Positions 47,671 through 62,767 of a stretch of 64,000 bases of DNA are shown here, piece after piece (within the stretch, counting starts at the first letter, position 1; each line of letters begins with the position of its first letter). The position numbers and the translations under genes were made by a program. The stretch lies in the NCBI GenBank assembly GCA_030686995.1, contig CM060702.1:66714440-66778439 (forward strand), read 5' to 3'. Origin of the DNA: Artemisia argyi. Its lineage: Eukaryota > Streptophyta > Magnoliopsida > Asterales > Asteraceae. Under the pieces are notes generated by a model. It was given only the letters and a program-made list of their open reading frames with translations. It was not told the origin of the DNA and did not search any database.

Positions 47671-49921
47671 TGTCACAACCTGCTATTTCCCAGGTCAATA
47701 CTATTTTCTAAACTCGAATTTAAATTCTTGGCATTTAAGTCAAAACAATTTACATGAGCTCTTTTACTTGAATCGACGCGAGTTTTTAAATAAATTCTAA
47801 GAACTCTAGGACTTAGGCTAATTTTAGTCCACAATGCTCCGGTACCTTGCTCCTTCTCCAGTTCACAATTTTATACTATGAAACAAAATTCTATTCTTTA
47901 AACACTTACGGTTTTAAATTCAACAAACGTTAATTTTTATTCACGAATTTAATACTCGACAAACCCGATTTTCTCAACAATTATTTTTAGAGTATTTTTA
48001 TACTTCCAAAATTATTACAAAAGTCTCAAAAATATTTTTCGACGTCCAAGTTAAATTCTTTACATCTTACATTTAATTACGTATAACTTTCGTTAACAAC
48101 TAAACTAATACCCAATACATATTTTTACTACCCAATACATTCAATATATATATTTTATACAAATTAAACACATTTTCTTTCTATCTTAGACAATGAGCCG
48201 CCCCCCCCCCCCCATATTGTATTAAAATTTCACTACAAAATCTACCAAAATTTCAACCTTATAATCATGTGAGACATGTAATTAATTTTTGGTGGCTAGA
48301 GCAACTCATTTGCCCCCCTCCTTTTCCTTAAAATTCGGCAACCACAAGGACAATGCATAAGATATTTTTGACCAATATTTGACCCATTTGGTTATATATA
48401 TACCTAAAACTAGTTACCATTTTTAGTTACAAAGAAAACTAATCACCTCCCCACACATACTCACCATTCGATCCACCCAAGGAGCAAGGAAGAAAAGAGA
48501 GCTTATTGGTTACTTACAAGAGTACTAAGGGTAGTTTAACAAGGGTTTGGACAACTAATCTTGGGGTTACACAAGTGTTTTACAACTCTCATATCACTAA
48601 TCACTTTGTAAGAAATCTTACACTACTAATACTTCATGATTTTCATGCTTGTTAAGTATCTATACTTAGTTATCACTTGGTACATGTTGATAAATCTTTA
48701 CATCCACCTTGATCTTTTAGCAAGAAAATATATGTTTTGAATAAGTTTGATTACAAGAAAATTTGTTAGTAAAAATCTTTACAAGGAAATGATGAAAACT
48801 TTATATTTACATGTATGTTAGTAGATATGTAGTTTTAAATATTTGGATGATCTTGTACATAGACTTTGAATATTGCTAGGATCACTATTGTGGAGTTGAG
48901 TAGTTGATGGATGAGATAGTACTAGATTTGGAGTTGTTGTCAAGAGGTTATAACAAATAGAACACTAGGAAAAATAGTTTGACACTATTGATGTTGAATC
49001 TGTCCCATTCGACTTCCCACAGAAAAATCAGTAACACCACTACTATATTAGGCTATAAATAAAGAAAATAGACTTAATAATGAAAATATAGCCGCTTGAA
49101 CGGGTTAAAATGGACTTATAACGAAAAAGATATGCTATTTTTAAGATTTAACGACGAAAACTATATTTTCTGAAAATATTAAAACTGTCCCGATTTTCTA
49201 ACTATGAAAACTGAGATTTAATGATATTTAGACTAGCCGAGACCTTGAAAATACTGGAGTACACTTGAATACCTTCGCGGGAATATATAAAACTTGAGAA
49301 ACGGAACTACGACGCAAAAGTTATAGTCCAAAGAAGCTACGACGAAACAATAAATTTTGACAGCTTATTATTTTGCTATTAGAAAAGCTGTTAGAATATA
49401 TAAATTGGATTTTTAGACACTTTAAGGTGTATTTTGGCTAAAATGACGTACATAAAAATGGTAGAACATTATGTATACTTATTAGGTGCGTTAGAGATTT
49501 TCAAAATACTTATTTACAAGACGACTAAGGTTTGGTCATGAGATTTACTAGTCACATTTTCTAAAAAGGTGGATGACTTAAATAAGAGATCACCTTGATT
49601 TACCTACATTTTTGACGATAAAAATTACAACATGTACGAGTGATAATATAGTGTATGACTTGCATGCTTGACCTCGTTTTCGAACCTAAGACATATGCAT
49701 TATTTAGGTTGCGATTAGAGTTACCGGACTTTATTTCCAACTACTATTTTGCCACTCGGGATTACTTTTGCTAAGGTGAGTCATAGCCCCACTTGTACAC
49801 TTTTATTACATGATTTCAAATGCTTGGGGTGGAAATACACTGCTTTACTTTATTGCGGACATAAGTACAAAATTGTTACATTGCCTAAGTTACCGATTAC
49901 TGCCACTAAAGTCCCCTTTAT
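47671..49921 (+). repeat. Chromovirus 3' LTR, left part
   Basis: 2251 bp matching 38196 onward of the 5' LTR. It is interrupted inside the predicted intron (donor at 49775/49776) by NA3. Differences from the 5' LTR include a shorter poly-C run, loss of tandem CATGATTTT units near 48640 and many substitutions. TTTAT at 49917-49921 is the NA3 target. Confidence 0.9.
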
Positions 49922-51676
49922 TGTAACAATTCGCAATTTCAGGTTAACTTTTATTCCCGAAAATTTCACTATTCACTTTTTACTATTCATTTTTCACTAT
50001 TCATCTCAGAAATTTTTATTTCATATTCTCGTAAGTTAAACTATTTTAACGATAATCCGAGAGTTTGACGCTCGTCGGATCATTTCTGCAAAAATCACAA
50101 AGCCGTGTCCGAGATTTACTTTTAGGTTTAAACGTCCTTCTAGCATCCCGATATGTCCATAAAACATTATAAACAATAGAAATATGATTTTCTCTCATTT
50201 TAGGACAATTCCAAAAGTTTCGGAATTTTACGTTTTTCAGTTCAGTGTTTTACGCGAATTGCGCGTTTTAGACCCGTGTTTCCAGTTTTTAGCAGGGTTT
50301 TCGCACCCGATAGAACCTACCACTCATTTTATATTTTATTATGGACTATATTGACATGTTTAACCATATTTATAAGTTTCATATTTTTAGGATACCCGGT
50401 TTTACGTTTCGTGGCCTAAAAACTTACGGTTAGCGATTTACGGAGTCAAAACTAGCTACATACTTAGGATATTATCATCCAAAGACCATGACTACTCATC
50501 TAGTCACCCTTATCCTTGGAAAACTGACTTAGGAGGGGGGGGAGTCACCATGTGTGGTTAAATCTTGACTTTAGCCATTAGATCTTACTTATTTACAACT
50601 TTGTCTCCAAGTTTTAGCACTTTCCTAGTAACCTTCCTAACCTCCTCATTCATAGTATAAATACAAGCTCATTCTTCTTCCTTTCTCATCAATAAAAACG
50701 CCACAACATATGTACCTAGCACCATGATCCTTTGATCTTCAATATACAAGTTACACTACAAAGTTCAAGGCCTTAGTATTCTCTACCTAGTTCTTAAGTT
50801 TGTTTGGTGATTCCATGGTTGAATTAGGAGCTACACAAGGTGATTAGGGGCTGAAGTTAATGGGTTTTCACAAGGTCTATATCAAGTCTATCAATGGTTA
50901 CAAGAGTTATGGTGAAGGGTTTACAAGCTTAGGTTTAGTGTCCTAGTTCTATACTTGACTTCCTTTCTTTAGAAAGCCAAAAGTTGTAAGCAAACCCTTA
51001 TACACTTTCTTGCTCAATATCATATTCATGCTTATTATGTTTCATTCATGCTATATATGGTCTTTGTATTGTGTTCATGATGTTTAAAAATGGATAAAAC
51101 GAGTATTGGTATACATATGTTAACTTATGACAAGCAAACAAGCAAACTAGTGATTTTTATGAAAAACCACGACCACAATAGTATAACTTTGATATTTGAC
51201 ACTTACTTACTGTTAAAGAGGACTTAACAAGGAAAACATAGCAATTTGAATCACCCAAAACGAGTACACGAGTCAAAAGTTATGACCATTTGAAGTTAGC
51301 GAAACCAAAACGGCAAATCTGCCTAAATAGCATTCTGATCAAATTATGATTTTGAAAGTCCCACTTCTGCTCCGATTCATCAAAAAGTTAAAACACGAAA
51401 GTTGTCCGGAACGACGTTTTCGTTCAGGAACAAAGAAGCTCGAGACCTGAAAATGCTTTCTGAGTGATAATGTTCTTCAAATTCTTAACAGCCCATTTTT
51501 AGACCAAAGTCACTATATTATAGTTATGAATTACTAAGACCAAGAGGTCTAATGACCTAAAGCCAAGACCACAACCATGGCTAAAGCCAAGGTTGAGTCT
51601 CAAGACCATGGTAACAATGACCAAAGTCACGGCAAAGCCACGGCTAAAGACCATATAACTATTAAAAGATCAAAAG

Positions 51677-51738
<62 letters not shown>

Positions 51739-52102
51739 ATCAAATACTACAATAGTAGGGAGCCTCATGTGAGGAGTTCATTAAGTAAGCCGTCGAGACG
51801 AGTTGTGGATTTACGAGTTAAAGTGTCCTGGCTCCTCGAACGTTTACTCCATGACTTCTGAATTATGTCGGCCCGAACGGTAGTAAGAGATATACAACTT
51901 ATACATATTTCATAGACCACTTATATTCAACGACTTACACTATATATACTAAGTACTACATCATGAACATTATGCAAGACATATATGGGCAATTCTTCGT
52001 ATTCTTAGACGTTACTCCAAACCTAAGTCGCAACGTTCTATTATAGGCTGCTCTTAGAGACTTTCGCGATTCGACTTTCATTTCTCATTACATAGACTTA
52101 AG

Positions 52103-52660
52103 GTGAGTCATAGCCCCTACTCTTTTCGTACTTGTTTTAACTATTGGGGGGGATACATGCTCAACTACTTGCTTACTTGTACAAATACTCAAAACGTTTA
52201 TACGTGACTGTGTTATACTTGATTGTCTTATACTTGATGGCATTATACTTGATTTCATACATACATGACTGTCTTTTATCTTTGGGAAGTGGCTCCCAGT
52301 TGTCTTTGGGAATTGGCTCCCAGTTGTCTTTGGGAAGTGGCTCCCAGTTGTCTTTGATACATCCTAACATTTGCGAATGTTGGATACATCATAAACGTGA
52401 GGTCTTCGGAGATGAAGAGTAGACTCACGACTAATTGCTTAATTGTCTTGATGAACTTATACATGTCTTTATCATACTATATATTGTAGCAGTGGGTTGT
52501 GAACACACAGGTTACAAGTCTCTTATGGCGGGACTTGTAACTGAGTGGATTCACGATGCCTTTGCTGTGTGAACATTCTTTTAAGGCTTTTCAACTGTTT
52601 TAAGACAAACTCTATGAACTCACCAACCATTGTGTTGACACTTTAGCATGTTTATCTCAG
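52103..52660 (+). other. Predicted LTR intron (NA3 5' LTR)
   Basis: Donor TTAAG|GTGAGTCATAGCCCC at 52102/52103, acceptor TTTATCTCAG ending at 52660, branch candidate TTGAC at 52635-52639 (A 22 bases before the acceptor), preceded by TATGAACTCACCAAC. It contains the 24 bp repeats and the GTTACAAGTC hairpin, unlike the other families, so the intron body varies while the splice signals stay. Confidence 0.5.
52279..52358 (+). repeat. 24 bp tandem repeat in NA3 LTR
   Basis: Three units plus a partial one of a 24 bp monomer containing TCTTTGGGAAGTGGCTCCCA. GGGA and TCCC pair within each unit. The copy in the 3' LTR is at 56014-56093. Confidence 0.85.
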
Positions 52661-52930
52661 GTTAGTAAGGCGATAGTTAGTGCGTGGAACTTAGAGTCAA
52701 GCTGCATATTCTGAAGACTTACGCTTTTATCATTTACCATTCAAAACATTTTGTATACATTTTTGTATCGTACTTTGGAATCTCATGTTTGTAACTTTGA
52801 ATTCATTAATCGAATGGTAACTTTTCAAAACGTCTCATTTAGAGTTCGTTTTCTATAACTTGTACTTTGTATTATGAAGTAGCACCCTCAGTGACACAGT
52901 CTTCCGCTGCGGTATTTTGGGGGTGTTACA

Positions 52931-53595
52931 GATTGGTATCAGAGCCTAGGTTATAGAGAACTAGGTTGCATTTAGTGCCTAGACTATAACTGCTATATAC
53001 ATTGGGACCTTCCTCTTTATTTGCCTTACACACAATACATACACATATGCTTTTTGGTTAGAGGTTTGCTTAGTTCCACGCTGTTAGATGATGTGACTTT
53101 AGTATTATAAGGAGCCCCAGAGATTCGTCGAGTCATTAAAAACATGGAGCTCAGTAATAACTAATTAGTTAACTTGATCTTGTGACAGTTCTTTTTTGAT
53201 GAGACACAAGATTTGAGTTAAATAATATTATTACTTAGCTTTAGGGATTTGATGACTGGATTATCTTACCATCTGCCTTAGAAGGCGGATTTTGTGTCGG
53301 AAATTCTTAAGTAGGATGATTTAGAATCTCCTTATTTAAATGGATTGGGACGCCTCTTCAGTTAAATAAAGAAATTGGAAATCACCGAACCATAAGTTTA
53401 TGAGACCTTACTTACATAAATTTGGACGCTTCTTTATGTAAGTAATGAGTTATAAATAAGTGGGCTTAATTGTAGCCGATACAACTCCTTAACCAGAACC
53501 TTAGACGAATCAGAGTGAACACCACTATTTTAGAGATCCTGAATTCTCCTAGACAAACTAAACTTCGGGACGAAGTTTCCTTAAGGGGTACAGAC
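52931..53595 (+). other. NA3 interior with packed cis signals
   Basis: PBS TGGTATCAGAGCC (52934-52946). PBS hairpin with arms GTTATAG (52950-52956) and CTATAAC (52984-52990) and inner CTAGG (52961-52965) with CCTAG (52978-52982). Twin hairpins with arms 53332-53339/53362-53369 and 53410-53420/53433-53443, the second an 11 bp perfect stem. GGA-loop hairpin with arms AAACTTCG (53560-53567) and CGAAGTTT (53571-53578). Polypurine tract AAGGGGTACAGA ending just before 53596. Little else fits in 665 bases, so this is close to a minimal retrotransposing unit. Confidence 0.75.
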
Positions 53596-56665
<3,070 letters not shown>

Positions 56666-56670
56666 TTTAT

Positions 56671-57290
56671 CATGAACCGTTAATTACATGCGTGTAAGCG
56701 CGAATGCTATGAATAGATCTATTTGGGTTGAAACCCCGTCCGAGTTGGTCGCGCCAACCTGTTAAACGAACGCATATCATTCGGATTATTTCCGAGTGTC
56801 AGGCAAACACTTGCTTGGGCATTATTATACTTGACTGCATACGATTACGTCGAGCTTCGGGGTCATGAGCTTATGGCATTGTATTTTATTTTTGGGTTAA
56901 CCTTGTATTTGTTATAATGGTTATCCCTACTGAAAATCTTTTGATCCGCGAAATACTTGTTTACTTAAACCTATGAACTCACCAACAATTATGTTGATGT
57001 TTTAGCGTGTATTTTCAGGTAACTAGATGAAGTTTGCATAAGTATGTATGGAGTACGCTAGAGTCACGTTTTGGATGCACATCATGATGAAGATGTCTTT
57101 ACTTTACTTAGCGTTTGATTTTGTGTTTTGAACGTGAACTCTGATGTTTTGTAAAACTTCATGTTAAATCAAACGCTTGTTTTAAAATGACTCACTTAGA
57201 GGTCATTCTTTATTTCCTTGTACTTTGAATGCCATGAAAGTCGCGCCCTCAGGTTCCATTCCGCTGCGACCCAAATCTGTGGGTGTGACA
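56671..57290 (+). repeat. Chromovirus 3' LTR, right part
   Basis: 620 bp continuing the 3' LTR after NA3, with the palindrome/hairpin module (about 56700-56750), the branch and acceptor of the LTR intron (acceptor at about 57018), the CCGCTG motif and the terminus GGGTGTGACA. It is followed by CAAAC. Confidence 0.9.
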
Positions 57291-57295
57291 CAAAC

Positions 57296-57732
57296 AAATA
57301 AAAATCAAACAAATAAAAACATACAAAACATGGGTTGCCTCCCAAGAAGCGCTTTTCTTTATTTACGAGTCTTGTAGCTAGACTCAAGGTCATGGGCTAT
57401 CGTGTGTCGCTTATGCTCACATACCCTAGTGTGAGCCATCTAATAGTCGCCTCATCTTTCTTATAGTTATCACTTAGCTATAACATCCGCGATAATACCT
57501 TTTATTCTTTTCATGAGGATACTTAAGCCCTTTCCTTTTATCATTCTCACTTAGCATTTCAAGGGGTGGATACCTATTACATTTCTCCATAGAAAAATCC
57601 TTGAACTTAGGGTGTGCACGGGGTATTTGGTAAACAAAATCTTCATCCCCGTCCGAGAATGTAATTAACCCTTCCATAAGTTTTTCATCAAGGTTGGTTA
57701 ACCTTTTGAAGGGTTTTTTATTGGTGCTAAAC
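57296..57732 (-). pseudogene. Athila-like element B, interior fragment with short ORF
   Basis: Minus-strand frame from about 57726 to 57474. It includes LMEGLITFSDGDEDFVYQIP and a basic C-terminal part ending KRYYRGCYS. It is cut upstream by the LTR at 57733. To its left lies the widespread motif (plus strand) GGGTTGCCTCCCAAGAAGCG, familiar from the 3' interior of many plant Athila/Tat elements. I do not recognise the product with certainty; a protease-proximal or 3' accessory product are both possible. Confidence 0.45.
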
Positions 57733-60700
57733 TGTCAGATATTATTGACCAAGGTCAACAAGTCAAAAACAGCTTAGGCCAATTCTACGTGGATAGTATA
57801 GTGTTTTCCCGAGTGGTTATGTCCCAGCGTGATTGCAATGGTGTTTTGAAAACGTTTTTAGGAATGAGTGGCACTGAGGACAATAGCCAAAGATGATTGA
57901 GAAGTGATTATGCTTCTGATTATTTGGTATTTGAACAATGTGGAATAATGTTAACAAGAACAAATATACAGATATAATCACAGATACACAAATGGAAATC
58001 AGATTACAGACAGAGAAAAGTGGGATTTAACAATTTTACAACTATAGGGGGTGCAAGTGAAACTTTTTCAAACTTAAAATAAAAAGTAAATTTAAAATGA
58101 AAAGAAAGTTATTCACTTGATTATTTTAATATTTAAATACTAATTAATTAATTAGAACTTATTTAATAAGTAATTAAAATCTAATTTAAATAAAATAAAA
58201 ATGACAAAGGCTACAAATTAAACTAAAAACTTGCAAAACTATTTTCTAAACCTCTAAATGAACTTGAAGAAAGTATAAAAATTAAAAAGAAATGTTTTTG
58301 TCTTTTTGTGGTTTTTTTATTAATTAAATACTAATTATATTAATTAAACTATTTAAACTATTTTAAATTACTAAAAATACTAAAATGACTTCGAAAATTA
58401 TAGGAAAATTTAAAAAATTAATTAACCATCACAGGAATCCTAAAAAATTATAAAACGTTTCTAAAAATTATGTTTAGACTATTTTACTAATTATTTACTT
58501 TATTATTAATTTAAATCTATTTTAACTAAATTAATTAAGAAAATTAGAAAATGAATAGTAGAATTTAAGAAACTATTTTCTAAAAGTCTTAAATGATTTA
58601 TGAACCCTAGGAAAAATATAAAAACCTACTGTTGTTAATTAAAAATTAAGAAAACTATTTAATTACTAATATTACCTAATTAATTAATTAAAGTATTTTT
58701 AATTCTAATAATTGTCAAACTAAAAGAGAAAAATCTAAGAAAATTATTGAAAATACTTTAAGATGACAGGAAATTAAGAAAAATATGAAAATGTTGAAAT
58801 GCTTATTAATAAGCTAAAAGAAAATTAAAAAGATAAAATCTATTAAATAGAAGCTATCACTATTTTTAAATTTGGGTTTTTGTTGGTTTTTCTTTTTGAC
58901 AGATGTTAATGAGCTAAAAATAAGAAACTTTTGTGAAAAGACTTTTACAATAGCTTAAAAATAAGCTATGTGCACCCCCTTTTCCTAAACAGTTGGCTTA
59001 TAAGCTTATTAGGACTTATGCAATGTTGAAAAAGCAAGGAAATGACAAACTAAGCATACACAGATGATTACACACTTGAAATAAGCCAATTGGAACAGAT
59101 AAGCACTCAGAATACGCTATGTTTTACAAATAAGCACTTATGCCTACACAAGGCATAAACAGACCAAACCAAGGAATTTTGAACCTCTGTGGGGTCCACA
59201 GAAGCCAAGGTGGGTCCAAAATGAAACTTGAAACATGAAAATGGACTGGAGGGCTACAAAATAAGCCAAAAAGATAGACCTATGGCTTATTAATAAGCAC
59301 TGGGTGGGCAATGGAAGTTGGGGTCACACACTGAGTGACTCAGTGTACACTCAGGGAATGGTGAAACTTAGAAGGACTTGCAACCCTATCAAATAAGCTC
59401 TAAATGGTGAAATAAGCCCTGATCTATCAAAATGGGTTGCTTGGCTTTCCAAAAACCAATAAGCTAAGGGTGGGTCCCACTGGTTGAGTTACAAATGGCT
59501 AAGGAAGTTGGGTCAATTACCCTGGTGCAGGGCATGTACTTGCCCTGCAGGTCTAAATGAGGGATTGCACAAGCGAGAGAAAAAATCACAAAAAATATGC
59601 TAATTGTGGATTTTGAAAGGTGAGCTGGTATGATTTAAGTTGTGAAAAGCTTATGCTTTGATTTGCAATACAAAATTCTAGAAAAATCTTTGAATTTTTG
59701 GTTTTCTACTTAAGGATGCAATTTTGACTTTTGGTGAAAAACTATTAGGTTGACTTTTATGGATTTTGATCCTTACTAATTAACTGATATTGATATAATA
59801 AGGTGTAATAAAACTTGTTTAAGCTATTCTAACTACTTGTGAGTGGATCATGAAGGTTTTGGTCTCAAAATTCTTGACATACAACAATTTAGGCTAAATC
59901 AAAGGTGCTTTGACTTTTTTACCAATTACCACTAGGTTTTATGGTTTAATTATCCTAACACAATCTATTGGAATATGTGAAAATAGGAATCAACAAACAA
60001 AACTACAAGATACACCCCTAACTCAGCAAAACCAAACAGTCCCTTATTTAGACTAGTTTTATGATTTTCAAGGTTTTATACTGATTTAAGGTGTGAGACA
60101 AATCTAATTTACTCTAATATGATGTAATGAACTACTAGATGCTCAGAAACACAGTTAAATACAACAATAACCACAGGACACAGATTATGCTAAATTTAGT
60201 GATAACAATGATTTATAAGCAACTATGAATCCTGACTAACAAGTACTACTTATCAATCAATTGATCACTACTTAAACACAAATCAAACCTAGAAACACAG
60301 AAAACTACACTATTAAGCAGTTTTATAGTGAGATGCTAAAATGAAAATGTGAGCTTACGAAGTGCATTCCAAGCCAGTACCAAGAACAGGACCCAAGAAA
60401 CACACCTAAAGGCTTCCACAAGCCACTAAACCCATGGCCATCCAAGATTTACCATGCTCCAGCAATCTACACTCTTCAACCTGCAATTTTTTATTTTTTT
60501 CTTTCTTTTTTTTATTTTTTTTTTGATTTTTCTTGTTTTATGATTCTACTGTCTTTTAATAGTTTCTAAAAGCTTCAGTGAGCTTATGGGAGCTTAAGTG
60601 AACCTACAAGTCCATTACATTAACATAAACAACAACAGAGCTTAATTGAAGATTTTGAAATAAAAATGAAAACTGCATATACTGGAAAAGATACTGAAAC

Positions 60701-61961
60701 TTGAATATATTACATGAAATAGTTTAGATTACAACTTAATTAACTAATACAATGCTTAAAAGCTTTTGATTTTACTAAAACACCATACTAAAACTTATAC
60801 GACTTAATTTAAACTAAAACATGGACTAACTACTTCCTTCTTGCTTCTCTTCCTTTTATACTTGAGAATTAGGGTTTCCCTTGGTCTTCTGAACAAATCC
60901 CATCATAAACCTGAGCCATTGGACGATAAAAATTTAATCTAGACCGTTAACTCATTTTGGCGCCAAAATATTATAATGCAATTGGCTTCTGTTTGCGTGT
61001 GTTGGAGGGGGGGGGGGCATTAATTGTGGTTGCCCTGTTAGGTATATATGGTGGGTTAGGCAGTGGATTAGACAGGGATGGTGGGGTGATGGTGATAAGA
61101 TGGTGCAAGTTGTGTGGGGGAGGGAAGGAGAGGGAAGGAGTTGTTTGTTTGACTGTGGTTTGACCATAGGGTCAAATGTTTGACCCTGGGAATATATTAA
61201 AGGGGTGTTTGGTTGGGCTTTTGGTTATTTGGGCCAGGGGAATAAGGTGGGGTAGGCTGGGTATGTTTTTAGTTTGGATTGGATTTGGTATTTGGATGGG
61301 TTTAATATTAAGGTATACGTTTGGTTTGTAATATCAACATAAGGACCAATTTTGTAAATACCGCAAAGATAAGGGACCTGATGTGGCATTATTCCAAAGT
61401 TCTCATAAGGGTATTTTCTGCCAAGTTTCCTTAGTCCAAGGTACCATGTTGACTTTTCACTTTAAAAATTTCTAGGGACTAAATCTGCCATTCTTTGAAA
61501 CTTCAGAGACCAATTTTGTAAATACACCAAACTTTCTAACCAAGGACCATTCCTGCCATATATGAGAAGTACAAGGACAAAATTTGGTTTTCTCAAAGTT
61601 TTAATATCCTAGGGACCATTTTTGTCAATTTTCAAAGTTCAGGGACTAAACTTGCAATTTTGTGAAACTTTGTACCAAAGGACTAATTATGTCATTTTGT
61701 GATTTAAAAGGACCTTTGGTGACTTTTTCAAGTTTTAAGAATAGCCAGGGACTTGATTTGACAACTTTTGAAAGATAAGGGACTGAAACTGCCAATTATA
61801 CAAACTTTGTTCATTTTTCATCTGTTTTTGATTATTTTGCATCTGAAACATATAAAACACATTCCTGGGATATTTTCAGTATTTTGATGCAATTATGAGT
61901 GTTTTTAGATGTTTTGGCAGCTCAGAATGGGTAAAAATGATGAGTGTTTGAGCACTCATCA
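57733..61961 (-). repeat. 3' LTR of element C (about 4.2 kb)
   Basis: Plus-strand ends TGTCAGATAT and ACTCATCA, so TGATGAGT...CTGACA on its own strand. The right end is fixed by the adjoining polypurine tract; the left end is fixed by the break of element B's frame. It holds a very AT-rich tract (58070-58860), about a dozen AATAAGC words at 58980-59480, the 19-base near-perfect palindrome ACACTGAGTGACTCAGTGT at 59328-59346, a promoter-like module near 60850-60970, and a degenerate series of GGGACTAAA/TTTGCCA-type phrases at 61340-61810. Confidence 0.6.
60853..60968 (-). promoter_or_regulatory. Promoter module: E2F palindrome, telo-box, TATA (element C LTR)
   Basis: Reading on the minus strand: TTTTGGCGCCAAAA (60968-60955), a perfect 14 bp E2F-type site; AAACCCTAA (60877-60869), a telo-box; TATAAAAG (60860-60853). 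Order and spacing suit a polymerase II promoter. E2F sites and telo-boxes are typical of plant genes active in dividing cells. Use by this element is inferred from sequence alone. Confidence 0.55.
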
Positions 61962-62014
61962 ATCCCCCACACTAAAACATTGCTAGTCCCTAGCAATATT
62001 TTGAGAAAAACATA

Positions 62015-62410
62015 ATGGATTTGAAACTCTTTACCACAAGCCATTACTTCTGGAGTAGCGAAATGTATCAGTTCAAGTAAGAACCATGGTCCATCTGATA
62101 ACCATGTGATTTTGAGCAAACCACCAGCTGTCAACGGATTTGATTTGTCTTTACCAAAAGCCGTTTGCTTCTGGACTAGCCAACTCTTGATGGACAAAGT
62201 CAACATCTTGGTGAGCTGATTACCAATTATGGTTTTTCCACTGCCTTTACCTCAAAGCCATAATCTTGCGGGCTAGCCAACTCTTTCACTTTTTAGGATA
62301 TGGCGAGTTGAGATACCATACAATTTTGGGCAAATTGTAAGCCGTCAACGGATTTGATATATCTTTACCAAGAGCCGTTTGCTCCTGGATTAGCCAATCC
62401 TTTTGTCATT
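62015..62410 (-). repeat. Degenerate 96-120 bp tandem repeat in 3' interior of element C
   Basis: Four related units contain TTTACC(A/T)(A/C)(A/G)AGCC, then (C/G)TGGA(C/T)TAGCCAA-type sequence, at about 62030, 62150, 62246 and 62364. The second and fourth share GTCAACGGATTTGAT(T/A)T. Tat-lineage elements are known for variable tandem repeats between the last ORF and the 3' LTR, and this fits. Confidence 0.7.
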
Positions 62411-62767
62411 TAGACATGGCGGACTGATATCCACAAAGAAAATTTTAAGCACAAGTGAATTTTTTTTTTTAAATTTTTTGCCAAAACCAGGGGTACTAGA
62501 AGGTAAAATGTGATAAAATTCGCTAGAATAACCCCCCCCCCAGACACTTAGAATTGAGTATTGTCCTCAATATTCAAAGTCTCGGCTATTATGCCGACTC
62601 TTTGAACGTAAAAGGGCAACATTACAAGCTAAATGTGGAAACATCATTTTTCTTTTCACTTTATTGGTAACCACAGCAGGGGTAACTCCCCCACACTTAG
62701 GGTGAAAACCCTATATGCATGCTACTGTTTTTGTTTACCGAGTCGCTAGCTTGACTCGACCCCGAAT

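Larger units (their letters stand above)
49922..52930 (+). repeat. NA3 5' LTR
   Basis: 3009 bp, TGTAACAATT...GGGGGTGTTACA. TATAAATA at 50656-50663 is a strong promoter candidate. TA run at 51679-51736, predicted intron 52103-52660, 24 bp tandem repeat 52279-52358, 10 bp perfect hairpin 52511-52541, CCGCTG near the end. No credible gene. Confidence 0.92.

Noticed and set aside
52144..52422. 92-codon frame in the NA3 LTR with SLGSGSQL repeats
   Set aside because: It translates the 24 bp tandem repeat inside a noncoding LTR; both strands are open there by chance.
60952..61167. Frames on both strands around the G-run near 61010
   Set aside because: Low-complexity composition gives open frames on both strands; the region is LTR U3.
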